From Oceanospirillaceae bacterium (GTDB taxonomy: Bacteria > Pseudomonadota > Gammaproteobacteria > Pseudomonadales > Balneatricaceae), in NCBI GenBank assembly GCA_013215375.1, contig JABSRB010000021.1, forward strand, positions 44,355 to 93,541: a stretch of DNA of 49,187 bases. Direction: 5' to 3'. A model generated the notes under the pieces. The model did no database searches. It was given only the letters and a program-made list of their open reading frames with translations, and was not told the DNA's origin. A program made the position numbers and the translations under genes. This document shows positions 1 to 8,344 of the stretch, piece by piece (the stretch's first letter is position 1; every line of letters begins with the position of its first letter).

Positions 1-594
1 GAACGCTGGAACAGTACGGTACCCAAAGAGCATGTTATTAATCGCTTTGCCGAGGCGAGCTTTAATAATCTTAGTCAGTCTCTGGCGCAAATAGATCATC
101 GGGTATTTGATAATATCGCGCGGTTATTGGCGAAAAATAGCAACGTTTTCATCGCGGGCGGGCGCATCACTCACAGTATTGCCGATTATTTATCAACGCA
201 TTTACAAGTGGTGAGAGAGGGAGTGCAGTTGCTGCCACCCTCAAGTAGTTTGTGGCCGCATCAACTATTGAATATGAAATCTGGTGATTTGCTGCTGATG
301 TTTGATGTGCGGCGTTACGAGACTGACCTCTATAAATTTGCTGAATTGGCCCAGGCCAGAGGTGTAGTGATTGTGTTGATGACTGATCAGTGGATGTCTC
401 CTATTTCAAGTTTGGCGAAACATTCGATAAATGTGCGTATAGAGGTGCCCTCCGGCTGGGATTCTGCAGTCGTCACGTTATTCTTTGTCGAGGCACTTAT
501 TGCCGCGGTGGAGAATGAATTATGGGAGGAAGCGAGTGATAGAATGCAGCAATTAGAGGGGATATTAAATGCCACTCGTCGATTTCAGAAATAG
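1..594 (+). CDS. RpiR/MurR-family transcriptional regulator, 3' part (5' end outside window)
   Basis: The reading frame is open from base 1 to the stop at 592-594, so the gene begins before the window; a TTG at 127 is internal, not the start. The visible 197 codons hold a sugar-isomerase (SIS) fold: residues reading NVFIAGGRITHSIADYLSTHL match the first SIS beta strand and glycine turn, and LLMFDVRRYETDLYKFAELAQARG matches the second strand-helix unit. SIS domains bind phosphorylated sugars, and in RpiR-type regulators they follow an N-terminal helix-turn-helix, which would lie upstream of base 1. The usual serine-rich phosphate loop after the second strand reads DVRRYET, so ligand binding may differ from classical members. 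A bare SIS protein without HTH cannot be excluded from the part seen. Confidence 0.75.
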   Translation, partial: ERWNSTVPKEHVINRFAEASFNNLSQSLAQIDHRVFDNIARLLAKNSNVFIAGGRITHSIADYLSTHLQVVREGVQLLPPSSSLWPHQLLNMKSGDLLLMFDVRRYETDLYKFAELAQARGVVIVLMTDQWMSPISSLAKHSINVRIEVPSGWDSAVVTLFFVEALIAAVENELWEEASDRMQQLEGILNATRRFQK

Positions 595-601
595 CGACCG
601 T

Positions 602-3121
602 TCATACTGGTTTTTGCGCGGCGGTTATTTGATGTAACCAATGTAAATATTCACTAAAGGGTTGAGGCTTGGCGTAGAAATACCCCTGCACAATTTCGCA
701 GCCACAATCTTTGAGGATATCGATCACCTCTTGAGTCTCTATTCCCTCAGCGACGACCCGTAAATTTAATATTTTTGCCATATCAATAGTGGTTTTTACA
801 ATGTCTAAATTACGTTTGTTACCGTCGAGGGCCTGGATGAATAAGCGATCGATCTTAAGTTCGTTAAAGGGCAGTTGCAGTAAGTGGGTGAGGGATGAGT
901 AACCGGTCCCGTAGTCATCGATTGAGACATCAATTTTCATTTCCGATAGACCATTCATAACTTGCTGTAAATGCTGATAATCGTGAATCATTACGGATTC
1001 AGTGAGCTCTAGTGTCAATAAATGCTTAGGGATTGGGTAGCGCTCTAGGATAGATTTTAAATTCTCTAAAAAATCGCTGTCGGCTATATCTGAAGCACTG
1101 ATATTCACTGAAACTTGATGTTGGTTATAGCCCTGTGCAATTAAAGCGCTAATGTCTTGGCAAGCTCTGGTGATGACCCAGAGTGTCAATTGATTTATCA
1201 AACCGGTGTTTTCTGCAAGATCAACCAATATTTGTGCGGGAATATATCCTTTACTGGGGTGCTTCCAGCGCAATAAGGCTTCAGAGCCATGCACGGTGTT
1301 TCTCTCAAGGGCTATTTGCGGTTGATGATAGAGCTCTAGCTTATTCTCTTGTAGTGCCTGTTGAAAATCTTTTGCAATATCTAGACTCAAATGTTGATGG
1401 TTATCAAAAGCATTGATATCACGGCCTTCCAGAACAGCGGCGGCGATAGCTTGGGAGGTTTTTTTTACAATATCGCTGGCATTTTGATGGGCATTATTGA
1501 CTCGATAAAAGCCAATGTGGGTTCTTAACAGCATGCTGTTTGGGGAATCTTTAAACATTTCTTTCATCGATTGATGCAGAGGATGTAATTGATCGATAAT
1601 GGTATTGGTTTGTTTGTACTCAGATAAAAGGATGGCAAAAACATTGTCTTTAACCCTGGCGATTTTTTGCCCTGCGAGGTGTTTTTCTGTTATCCATAAA
1701 AAATGCGAGTGCAGCGCAGTCTGTGTTGCAATACATGCTATTAACGCGTTTAAAATCAGCTGACTTTGATGGCTACTTAGGTAAGGGGAGAGTTGATTGA
1801 AACCGGTCACTTTAATGAGGCAGAGGCTAAAGTTTTCTTGTCTAGAAAGTCTTGTCTGTAATGCTGTTTCCAGGGCATGATAGTTAGGTAATCCGGTTTC
1901 TAAATCGTGGCTCGCGTTGAAATTTGCCCGCTCTTTCTGCTGTCGCAGACGCTCAGTTAGTGCCATTGCCATCAGTGTTATTTCTAAAAGTATGCACAGC
2001 GAAAAAAAGTGGCGAGTCAAAAATGTGTAGGGAATAACATCAGTGAGTTCCATTGACTGTACCGCCCCCCCCAGCAGTAGGGGAATCCAGGAGATAATAT
2101 ACAATTTAGACCATTGTCGGTTGGTGCGATAACTGCTGTACAGCAGCCAGAAACACAGTACATAGGTACCAAACATGGTGATAAAAAACAGTGGGGCGCT
2201 TTGGTTTTCATTGAGTAATATCGACAGAGCACTCAAGGAGATAATGCTATAAAAAATCATGAGACAGCGTTTGTAATATTTATTATTTAGCCCTTTTAGA
2301 TTCAGAAAATAAACGGCGAATAATAAGGCAAAGGCTAAGGTTAAATAATTAATACTAATAATATTAGGGCGCAGCAATGCAATGACTGAAGTGGGGAAAA
2401 GATAGTGTGCAAAGCCTTGTACGATGGAGGTCATGGTTAAAACGGAGGCTAAATAGAGTATATATACCAGATATATAGGCTCTTTTAGACCGCTGTAGAT
2501 GACTAAATTATACAGTGCCATCATGCAAATAATTCCGATAAAACCGCCCCATATTAAATGAACAGAGCGTACATATTCTTGAAAGTGTTCAGGTTTGTAT
2601 ATGTTGATGGGGGTTTTTGCGATGCCTTGAGTCTGTATACGGATATAGATGTCGTTACTGCTAAATGCCGCTAACTCAAATTTGAAGTTACTAATGCTTC
2701 TGTTTAGTAAGCTTAATTGTTGATTTTTCCAACCTAGAGCACGCTGTTTTATGAGGGTGTTATTACTGGCCACTTGATAGACAAAAAGAGTATCTAACAT
2801 GGCGTTATCAAAGTGCATTATTAGCTCAGTAGTCGCTGGGCTGCTATTACTTAAAGCATATTTCAGCCAGTAACTTTGCGGGCTAATTCGCCAAGGTGTT
2901 TTTTGCTTGAGATTGGAGGTAAAAGGCGCGTTGTACATGTCTGAAAGCTGTAAATTATTTTCGGCATCGATCAGAAAAAAGCGCTGAATACTAAAGTTAG
3001 CGCTGGACTGTATTGAGTGTGCAGTGGGGTTTATAGTATTGAGGGCAAGGTGCAGCAGAGACATCAAAATAATGGTGCCGGTGATGAGGGCGATAATTAG
3101 ATGTCTATTGACAGATAACAT
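602..3121 (-). CDS. Membrane 7TM-DISM / degenerate GGDEF / EAL c-di-GMP phosphodiesterase-like protein
   Basis: This 839-residue signalling protein has, in order: an N-terminal membrane anchor (about 8-28), a periplasmic 7TMR-DISMED2-type sensor (about 40-175), seven membrane helices (about 188-395), a GGDEF-like domain (about 405-575) and an EAL domain (about 595-830). The EAL domain keeps the hallmark residues: SEALLRW near 614, the metal-binding DDYGTGYSS near 732, ELKIDRLFI and VAEGIET. It should hydrolyse cyclic di-GMP at the inner membrane face. The GGDEF domain begins well (DLETGLPNYHALE), but the active-site signature is lost (region DNVFAILLSE), so it is probably regulatory. 7TM-DISM sensors commonly bind carbohydrates or other small ligands outside the cytoplasm; the ligand here is unknown. 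It is convergent with the SIS regulator and apparently transcribed alone. Confidence 0.9.
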   Translation of the reverse strand: MLSVNRHLIIALITGTIILMSLLHLALNTINPTAHSIQSSANFSIQRFFLIDAENNLQLSDMYNAPFTSNLKQKTPWRISPQSYWLKYALSNSSPATTELIMHFDNAMLDTLFVYQVASNNTLIKQRALGWKNQQLSLLNRSISNFKFELAAFSSNDIYIRIQTQGIAKTPINIYKPEHFQEYVRSVHLIWGGFIGIICMMALYNLVIYSGLKEPIYLVYILYLASVLTMTSIVQGFAHYLFPTSVIALLRPNIISINYLTLAFALLFAVYFLNLKGLNNKYYKRCLMIFYSIISLSALSILLNENQSAPLFFITMFGTYVLCFWLLYSSYRTNRQWSKLYIISWIPLLLGGAVQSMELTDVIPYTFLTRHFFSLCILLEITLMAMALTERLRQQKERANFNASHDLETGLPNYHALETALQTRLSRQENFSLCLIKVTGFNQLSPYLSSHQSQLILNALIACIATQTALHSHFLWITEKHLAGQKIARVKDNVFAILLSEYKQTNTIIDQLHPLHQSMKEMFKDSPNSMLLRTHIGFYRVNNAHQNASDIVKKTSQAIAAAVLEGRDINAFDNHQHLSLDIAKDFQQALQENKLELYHQPQIALERNTVHGSEALLRWKHPSKGYIPAQILVDLAENTGLINQLTLWVITRACQDISALIAQGYNQHQVSVNISASDIADSDFLENLKSILERYPIPKHLLTLELTESVMIHDYQHLQQVMNGLSEMKIDVSIDDYGTGYSSLTHLLQLPFNELKIDRLFIQALDGNKRNLDIVKTTIDMAKILNLRVVAEGIETQEVIDILKDCGCEIVQGYFYAKPQPFSEYLHWLHQITAAQKPV

Positions 3122-3615
3122 AGTGAGAGATAGTCATAGTGAAAGATAGTTACTCCACAAACAATTTAACTACAAGTAAGTTAGTTCGTAGCGTACTATT
3201 GTTCAATATTTAATAGAAGTATCTTAAATATTAGGGATAAAGACTATGTGAGGTATTTAATAGAGAGACGCCTCAGCAGAATATCGCGAAGGAACAGAGG
3301 ACATAGAAAGACCGGTGAAATAACGGAGTTAGTATGGCCTTTTATTTAGGTACACTGTGCCCCTGCTTATGAAAAGCACCAGTATAAAGGTGCATTCTGG
3401 GCCCCGTTTTAGGGACTATAAGTTTACTTTGAATAAATTAAGCCCCCCCCAAATTCATCTTTACTGAGTCAATTGATAACGTCGTATTATTGAACGCAGT
3501 AGTAATACTGAAATCTACTAATTTGCTTATGAAAGGCTACAGGCACACAAGGCGGCACTGCGCCGCCTGTGTCGAAAACACATCTGTAGCATTCAGTTTA
3601 GTTGTATTGAATAGC
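3122..3615. other. Intergenic region between the EAL gene and the broken aldo/keto reductase
   Basis: This gap of 494 bases contains no convincing gene. It carries an uninterrupted run of eight C at 3443-3450 and a GC-rich hairpin at 3545-3572. The first 100 bases next to 3121 should hold the promoter of the EAL gene; no strong -35/-10 pair was recognised. Confidence 0.5.
3545..3572. terminator. GC-rich hairpin, possible terminator of the aldo/keto reductase locus
   Basis: Arms ACAC-A-AGGCGGC (3545-3556) and GCCGCCTGTGT (3562-3572) form an 11-bp stem with a one-base bulge and a 5-base loop, 43 bases beyond the stop of the - strand reductase. No U-run follows on either strand, so it may be a structured element rather than a classical intrinsic terminator. 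Confidence 0.4.
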
Positions 3616-4517
3616 TTAAGGCACTTCGCAACCTTGCGCTGCACTGTAAAGCTCATACCAAGTTTCGCGATCTAGCTCTATTTGGTTAGCCATTGATAGA
3701 GCGTTGATTCGCTCAAGATTATTGGTACCCATAACAGGGATGATGCTTGCGGGGTGGGCAAGTAGCCAAGCGATTGCAATATGATCAGCTGAGCAGTTGT
3801 ATTGTGCGCATAAAGATTTAAAAATGGGCCGTAAGCGAGTGGCAGCGGCACTATTACCAAAGAGCTCGCCGCCCGCTAGCGGGGACCAGGCCATCGGCTG
3901 AATGTCATCAATTTGCAAATCAGACAAAGTACCGTCAGTGAAAACCTGTGATTTTAGTAAACTGATCTCAACCTGATTAACTTGTACTTTGTGGCTCATA
4001 TGTTTTTGCAATAGACGCCAGTCTGAGCTGCTAAAGTTGGATACGCCAATGGCTTTCACTTTACCTGAATCAATCAGTGCGTCTAAGGTTGCGCCCGTTT
4101 TCGCTGCATCCATAAAGGGATCTGGTCTATGCATCATCAGCAGATCTAAGTGGTCGGTTGTAAGTTGACTAGGCTCTGTTCAACGCTGCTGGTGATGTAC
4201 TGTGCGCTGGTATTGTAGTGTTTTACTTGTCTATCGGGAAACTGCTCACTCATTAGTGCAATATTGCATTTGCTAATGAGCTGTATTTGCGCTCGCAGGG
4301 CCGGATTTTGTGTCAGTGCTTTACCAAAGAGGGCTTCACATTGATAGTCACCGTAAATATCGGCATGATCAAAACTGGTAATTCCCTGGGTTAAACAGGC
4401 CTCTATTTTAGCGGTGACGTTGGCTGTGGATGTATTGGTGTCATCAGCAAGACGCCATACTCCGTAGACTAAACGAGATAATGTTAAACCGTTGTCTAGC
4501 TTGATTGAATCGAGCAT
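3616..4517 (-). pseudogene. Aldo/keto reductase (YdhF-like), inactivated by a one-base frameshift
   Basis: Two consecutive - strand frames together make one NADPH-dependent aldo/keto reductase of about 300 residues. The upstream frame (4517 to 4146) gives the N-terminal half with the catalytic region FDHADIYGDY (Asp and Tyr) and the Lys of SKCN. The downstream frame (4137 to 3616) gives the C-terminal half starting at MMHRPDPFMDA, with the catalytic-site His, then VKAIGVSNFSS, QVEISLL, MAWSPLAGG and the cofactor-binding end. Reading the DNA across the junction, the protein should continue NLQ-TDHLDLL-MMHRP, but at 4156-4160 the coding strand reads CAACC where CAAACC would keep the frame. A missing single A explains the break. 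This is either a recent inactivation or a sequencing error. E. coli YdhF is the closest family I can name. Confidence 0.88.
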
Positions 4518-5038
4518 TTTTTTTCCTTATTGCAATCGTTATTTTCTAAGGGAATTTTAAGTAGATAACAGACGAGGAGATAGACAGAAAGACAAGCGAG
4601 AACCATGATCAATGCACCTAATTAAGTGGTAATACAATCATAAAGGAGGTGCGAGTAAAGTTAGTTTAACGCCGTGTTATCGAATGTTAGTCGTTGTGTA
4701 AAACCTATCTTTACCAATTTAACTTGTTTAATAGCAATGAATTAGCCGGAACCAAAATCATTAGGGATCACCATCACCTAGGGGCGTAACCTGTTAAACC
4801 CAAAGTGGCTAAAGATGCCTCGCTGCACAAAGTGAAGGTGAAACTAAGTGAGAGAGCTTGCCCCAAGGTTGTCGATTCCACCTTATCAGTGTATTCTTTT
4901 TATGTAAATGAATAATGTATGAATTTATAAAAAGTGCATGTTGAGGCTTTATTGGCTTAAAATACCTTCTTTTACGGATAAAATCACCCTGACGTAATAT
5001 AGTTAAGTGATTGAAAAATAGTTTATAAAGGATTCAAA
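4518..5038. other. Intergenic region between the broken reductase and the GntR gene, holding a dispersed repeat copy
   Basis: These 521 bases lie between divergent genes. No ORF of coding character is visible. The stretch 4739-4880 resembles the repeat copy at 21012-21130 (see the repeat entries). The 100 bases before 5039 are AT-rich and should hold the gntR-type promoter. Confidence 0.6.
4739..4880 (+). repeat. Dispersed intergenic repeat, degenerate copy A
   Basis: This block shares two conserved ends with the copy at 21012: it begins GAATTAGCCGGAACC (against GAATTAGGCGGAGCC) and ends GAGCTTGCCCCAAGGTTGTC (against GGGCTTGTCCCAGGGTTGTT). Between them GGGGCGTAACCTGTTAAACC matches GGGGCGAACTCGTTAAACTC and GCTGCACAAA matches TCTGCACAAA. 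The first hairpin is decayed here. The order and spacing of matched blocks argue for common descent rather than chance. Confidence 0.65.
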
Positions 5039-5755
5039 TTGATTAAAAATAACAAGCAGCAATTACCTTTATATAAACAAATATGTGAGCTTTTACACCG
5101 TGAAATAACAGCGGGACATTGGCTTCCCGGTGATAGGTTGCCGGTAGAGTCAGAATTGGCCGCCAGTTTAAGTGTTGCTATTGGTACATTGCGCAAGGCG
5201 TTATCCCAGCTAGAGGCAGAGGGCATGTTAGAGCGTCGCCAGGGTTCTGGTACTTATGTTAAACGCGCCCCTACCTCTAAAGCTGTCTATCAGTTTTTCC
5301 ATCTTGAGTTGCTACAAGGTGGAGGTGTGCCCAGTGCCGATACTCTCAGTGTAGAAATGGTGGAAAATTGCGAAGTCGCTCAGCAGCTGGATTTACATTA
5401 TTTAGAGACCAAGCTGTGGTGTATCAAACGATTGCGCTATCTTAATAATATCCCGGTAGCGGTTGAGCAAATTTGGATAGATCATCGCCATTGTGATCAG
5501 TTATCTAGTGAGCTATTACATGAATCTCTCTATATGCATTATCGCGAAGAGTTTGATTTTTGGATAACATCTGTCGAAGATCAAATTAGCTGTGAGGGCA
5601 TTCCGCAGTGGGGAGCAAAGGCTTTAAAGATAACTCAAGATACTTTGATGCCAGTAGTGCAGCGCAAAAGTCGCTCTAATAAAAATCAATTGGAAGAGTT
5701 TTCACGTACTTGGTATTTAAGCGATCAATGTCGCTATTTTGCGCGCTGGTCTTAA
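5039..5755 (+). CDS. GntR-family transcriptional regulator (HutC/UTRA subfamily)
   Basis: This 238-residue cytoplasmic DNA-binding regulator has an N-terminal winged helix (about 9-75): YKQICELLHREITAGHW, then LPGDRLPVESELAASLSVAIGT and the wing GMLERRQGSGTYV are the classic GntR pattern. The remaining 150 residues match the UTRA ligand-binding fold of HutC-type regulators (WCIKRLRYLNNIPVAVEQIWID, and a C-terminal VVQRKSRSNKNQ strand). The start is the TTG at 5039, preceded by AAGGA at 5028-5032 with 6 bases of spacing; the next in-frame Met lies inside the wing. The gene stands alone, facing away from the broken aldo/keto reductase, so its target may be that locus or genes elsewhere. UTRA ligands are often sugars, amines or histidine derivatives; none can be assigned here. 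Confidence 0.88.
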   Translation: MIKNNKQQLPLYKQICELLHREITAGHWLPGDRLPVESELAASLSVAIGTLRKALSQLEAEGMLERRQGSGTYVKRAPTSKAVYQFFHLELLQGGGVPSADTLSVEMVENCEVAQQLDLHYLETKLWCIKRLRYLNNIPVAVEQIWIDHRHCDQLSSELLHESLYMHYREEFDFWITSVEDQISCEGIPQWGAKALKITQDTLMPVVQRKSRSNKNQLEEFSRTWYLSDQCRYFARWS

Positions 5756-5831
5756 GTGATGAGAAATTCATCTACTATTGATTCCTGATTTTAGTGCTTA
5801 TCAACTTTGTTTTCTTATACTGAAACGTTAA

Positions 5832-5849
5832 ATAAACCGCTCGGTTTAT
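5832..5849. promoter_or_regulatory. Operator-like palindrome ATAAACCG-CT-CGGTTTAT
   Basis: Two perfect 8-base arms flank a 2-base centre. The shape (AAACCG facing CGGTTT) is typical of binding sites for dimeric TetR-type regulators. It lies in a gap between convergent genes, with no regulator or obvious target gene beside it, so its role is unknown. Confidence 0.35.
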
Positions 5850-5925
5850 AGAGAGTTATACTGTGAGACCTCAGCATAACTACTGCATTTGATAATACTG
5901 CGTTAAAAACAGGCTCAATAATGAT

Positions 5926-5950
5926 GAATAAGGCGGAGCCTGACTCATCT
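5926..5950 (+). repeat. Partial match to the GAATTAGGC dispersed repeat
   Basis: GAATAAGGCGGAGCCTGACTC resembles the opening hairpin of the copies at 21012 and 45005, with GGC-GGA-GCC preserved. The distal part of the repeat is absent. AGGCTC at 5911 can also pair with GAGCCT at 5936. With only about 20 comparable bases this is suggestive rather than established. Confidence 0.35.
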
Positions 5951-6114
5951 CATATGCTCATTTACACAGTAATACCCAACGGAGGGGCACACACTGACTC
6001 CGCTATTTCGCCTGTTTTTGCCTTGTCTTATCTGCATTCTTTACGTTATGCAGAGGTCTTACAGTAGCTAGGATAGCTAAGTTTTGAATTCTAAATTGTC
6101 TGTACGATATTTAC

Positions 6115-8292
6115 TTAGTAAGTATAGAAATGATGTCTACTGTCTTTAGGCACCGAGTTAAAAACCACCCCTTTGATCTCAATACCATTTTGCTTAAATT
6201 TATTCCGAGTATATTGCAGCTCTGCTAGTGACGTCTCTCTAAACTTGGTAACCATTAATGTTGCACTAGTGCATTTAGCGATGATGGCAGGGTCAGTCAC
6301 TGAAAGAATGGGGGGGGTGTCAATTAAGATAAAGTCATAGCTTTTAGTTAGCTCATCCAGCAGCTCTTGAAAGCGTGGGCTCATCAGCAGCTCTGCAGGA
6401 TTAGGCGGAATAGAGCCTCTGGGAATAATATCTAAATTATCAATGTCAGTACTGCAAATAGCTTCATTAAGCTTAAGAGTACCAGCGAGGATGTTCGATA
6501 ATCCCTGCTTTGAGGATGCGTTAAAAATTTGATGCAAGCTCCCTTTTCGCATATCGCCATCAATTAATAAAGTGCGGCTGCCGCTCTGGGCAATGACCGC
6601 TGTTAAATTGCTGGAGATGAAGGATTTACCGACTCCAGGAGCGGAGCCTGTGATTGAAATGATATTGCTCTGGGCATCGGTCATGGCAAAGTGCAAACTG
6701 GTGCGTAAACCTCGCAGGTATTCCACCACAAAATCATTGGGGTGACTCACACTCAATAAGTGATTTTTCGACTTTTTGCTCAGGCGAATTTGCTGCTCGC
6801 AAAAGGGGATACTGGCATACACGGGCAGCCCTATCATCTCGATGTCAGCGGCATCTTCTATACCGTTGCTTTTAAGCTTGTTAATAATGATGATAGACAG
6901 TGAGAAGACCAAGCCTAATAACGTGCCTAAGACGGTGGCCAAATAGGTTTTTTGGTGACTTACGGGGCTTTTGTCGGCTTCTGCGGCATCAATGATATGC
7001 ACATTGCGCGCGGTGCCTGCTCTAACGATTTCTAGTTCCAGTTCTTGCGTTTTACTGAGTAATTGCATGTAGGTTTCTTTACCTACTTCCACTTTACGGG
7101 TTAATTGAGCAAGATTTCGCTGGGTTTCGGGCAGGTTATTCAGTTGCGCTTGAAGCGACCTTTTTTGTGCCTTAATAGAGGCGAGCTTTTCTAATACTCC
7201 CTGTATTTTAGGGTGGGCACGTTTGTATTTATGGGATAATTCCAAGTGCCTATCTTGAAGCTCTATAGCACGCTTGTTTAAAGAGGCCAGAGTACTCAGC
7301 AAGTTTTTACTTTCATAATTGATATCAACGGTGCTTTTAACTTTTTGATAGTCGTTAAAGCGTGTTTCAGATTCTTGGAGGTTATGTTGAATCAGTGGTA
7401 GTTGCGTTTGTAAAAATTCGAGTGAGTTTTTTACATCCATTGAATTTCTAGCAATAGTATGGCTGATAAAAGTATTAATAAGGGTGTTGAGTATTTCCTC
7501 TGCCCTAGCTGGAGAAGGGTTTGAATAACTCAAGGAGATGACACCAGTATCGCCTTTGCCTTTCGGTGTGATGTTGATTTGTTGTTGCAGTGCACTTATG
7601 GCTCTGTATCGATTGACATTGATGATATTAAACTCAGTGCCATTTCTGGCAACGAGTTCGTCAACGCGTAATTGATATTCACCTCTGGTAACTTTAGTGC
7701 CAATTTTGCCGCTGATAATAAACGTGTCGTTAAAGTGGTAGAGGCTAAAAGTGTGGTTGGGGCCTGCTATTATTTTAAATGAGGTGTCGCTTTTATTAGC
7801 GGGGGTGTTAAAAAGCGATACTTTAATTTTTTCACCGCCCCATGCATAATTGGTAGCGCCAAACAATGGCTCAGCTAAATCTTGGTCATGCATGGGCGTG
7901 AAGAGGTTCTGAGCACGGACTCCAAAAATAGGGAATAATTTAGGTGCTATTGTGATCGTGAGATTTAGTCTATCCACCACTTCACCGATCAAGGTGCGCG
8001 AAGACATGTATTCTATATAAGTAGCAGAGGCGGGCGTAGCGTCAATAATAGCATCAATGCCGCCAAGACTTCCTAAGTTTGGTCTGGGGTTGTGTGCGCC
8101 TAGATGAACGACAGCCACAGCCTTGTAGGTAGGTGCTTGCACTCTGGAGGCCGCATAACAAAAACTCAAAATGGCGCAGACCAGTGTAAATGACAAAACA
8201 AACCACTTACGCTCGAATATAGCGTCAAATAAGGATAAGAGGTCTATCTCATCAGCATTTGTTAGATGTTGCTGGTTAGGAGGAGTATCCAT
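6115..8292 (-). CDS. Exopolysaccharide co-polymerase / tyrosine autokinase (Wzc-like)
   Basis: This 725-residue inner-membrane protein controls chain length and export of an exopolysaccharide. Order of parts: cytoplasmic N-terminus with a Wzz-type domain and a first membrane helix (about 30-50, WFVLSFTLVCAILSFCYA), a long periplasmic region with coiled coil (about 290-425, GNVR-like), a second membrane helix (about 447-470) and a BY-kinase domain. The kinase has Walker A GSAPGVGKS near 548, Walker A' LLIDGDMRKG near 576 and Walker B FILIDTPPI near 655. The C-terminal tail is short, with only two tyrosines (HHFYTY) instead of the usual cluster. The Walker B codons contain eight consecutive C (6310-6317). 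It follows the wza-like gene by 52 bases, forming a two-gene operon. Confidence 0.93.
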   Translation of the reverse strand: MDTPPNQQHLTNADEIDLLSLFDAIFERKWFVLSFTLVCAILSFCYAASRVQAPTYKAVAVVHLGAHNPRPNLGSLGGIDAIIDATPASATYIEYMSSRTLIGEVVDRLNLTITIAPKLFPIFGVRAQNLFTPMHDQDLAEPLFGATNYAWGGEKIKVSLFNTPANKSDTSFKIIAGPNHTFSLYHFNDTFIISGKIGTKVTRGEYQLRVDELVARNGTEFNIINVNRYRAISALQQQINITPKGKGDTGVISLSYSNPSPARAEEILNTLINTFISHTIARNSMDVKNSLEFLQTQLPLIQHNLQESETRFNDYQKVKSTVDINYESKNLLSTLASLNKRAIELQDRHLELSHKYKRAHPKIQGVLEKLASIKAQKRSLQAQLNNLPETQRNLAQLTRKVEVGKETYMQLLSKTQELELEIVRAGTARNVHIIDAAEADKSPVSHQKTYLATVLGTLLGLVFSLSIIIINKLKSNGIEDAADIEMIGLPVYASIPFCEQQIRLSKKSKNHLLSVSHPNDFVVEYLRGLRTSLHFAMTDAQSNIISITGSAPGVGKSFISSNLTAVIAQSGSRTLLIDGDMRKGSLHQIFNASSKQGLSNILAGTLKLNEAICSTDIDNLDIIPRGSIPPNPAELLMSPRFQELLDELTKSYDFILIDTPPILSVTDPAIIAKCTSATLMVTKFRETSLAELQYTRNKFKQNGIEIKGVVFNSVPKDSRHHFYTY

Positions 8293-8344
8293 TAATTAGA
8301 TAATCTCATGTAAATTTCAGGCCGTGAATATTCAACAGAGATCA

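Larger units (their letters stand above)
5756..6114. other. Intergenic region between the GntR gene and the wzc-like gene
   Basis: The 359-base gap between the convergent gntR-type and wzc-like genes has no gene. It contains an operator-like palindrome at 5832-5849 and a short repeat-like hairpin near 5926-5950. No canonical U-tailed terminator was found for either gene. Confidence 0.5.

Noticed and set aside
3490-3675. 61-codon + strand frame near the broken reductase
   Set aside because: It runs across the GC-rich hairpin and into the antisense of the reductase; no ribosome site.
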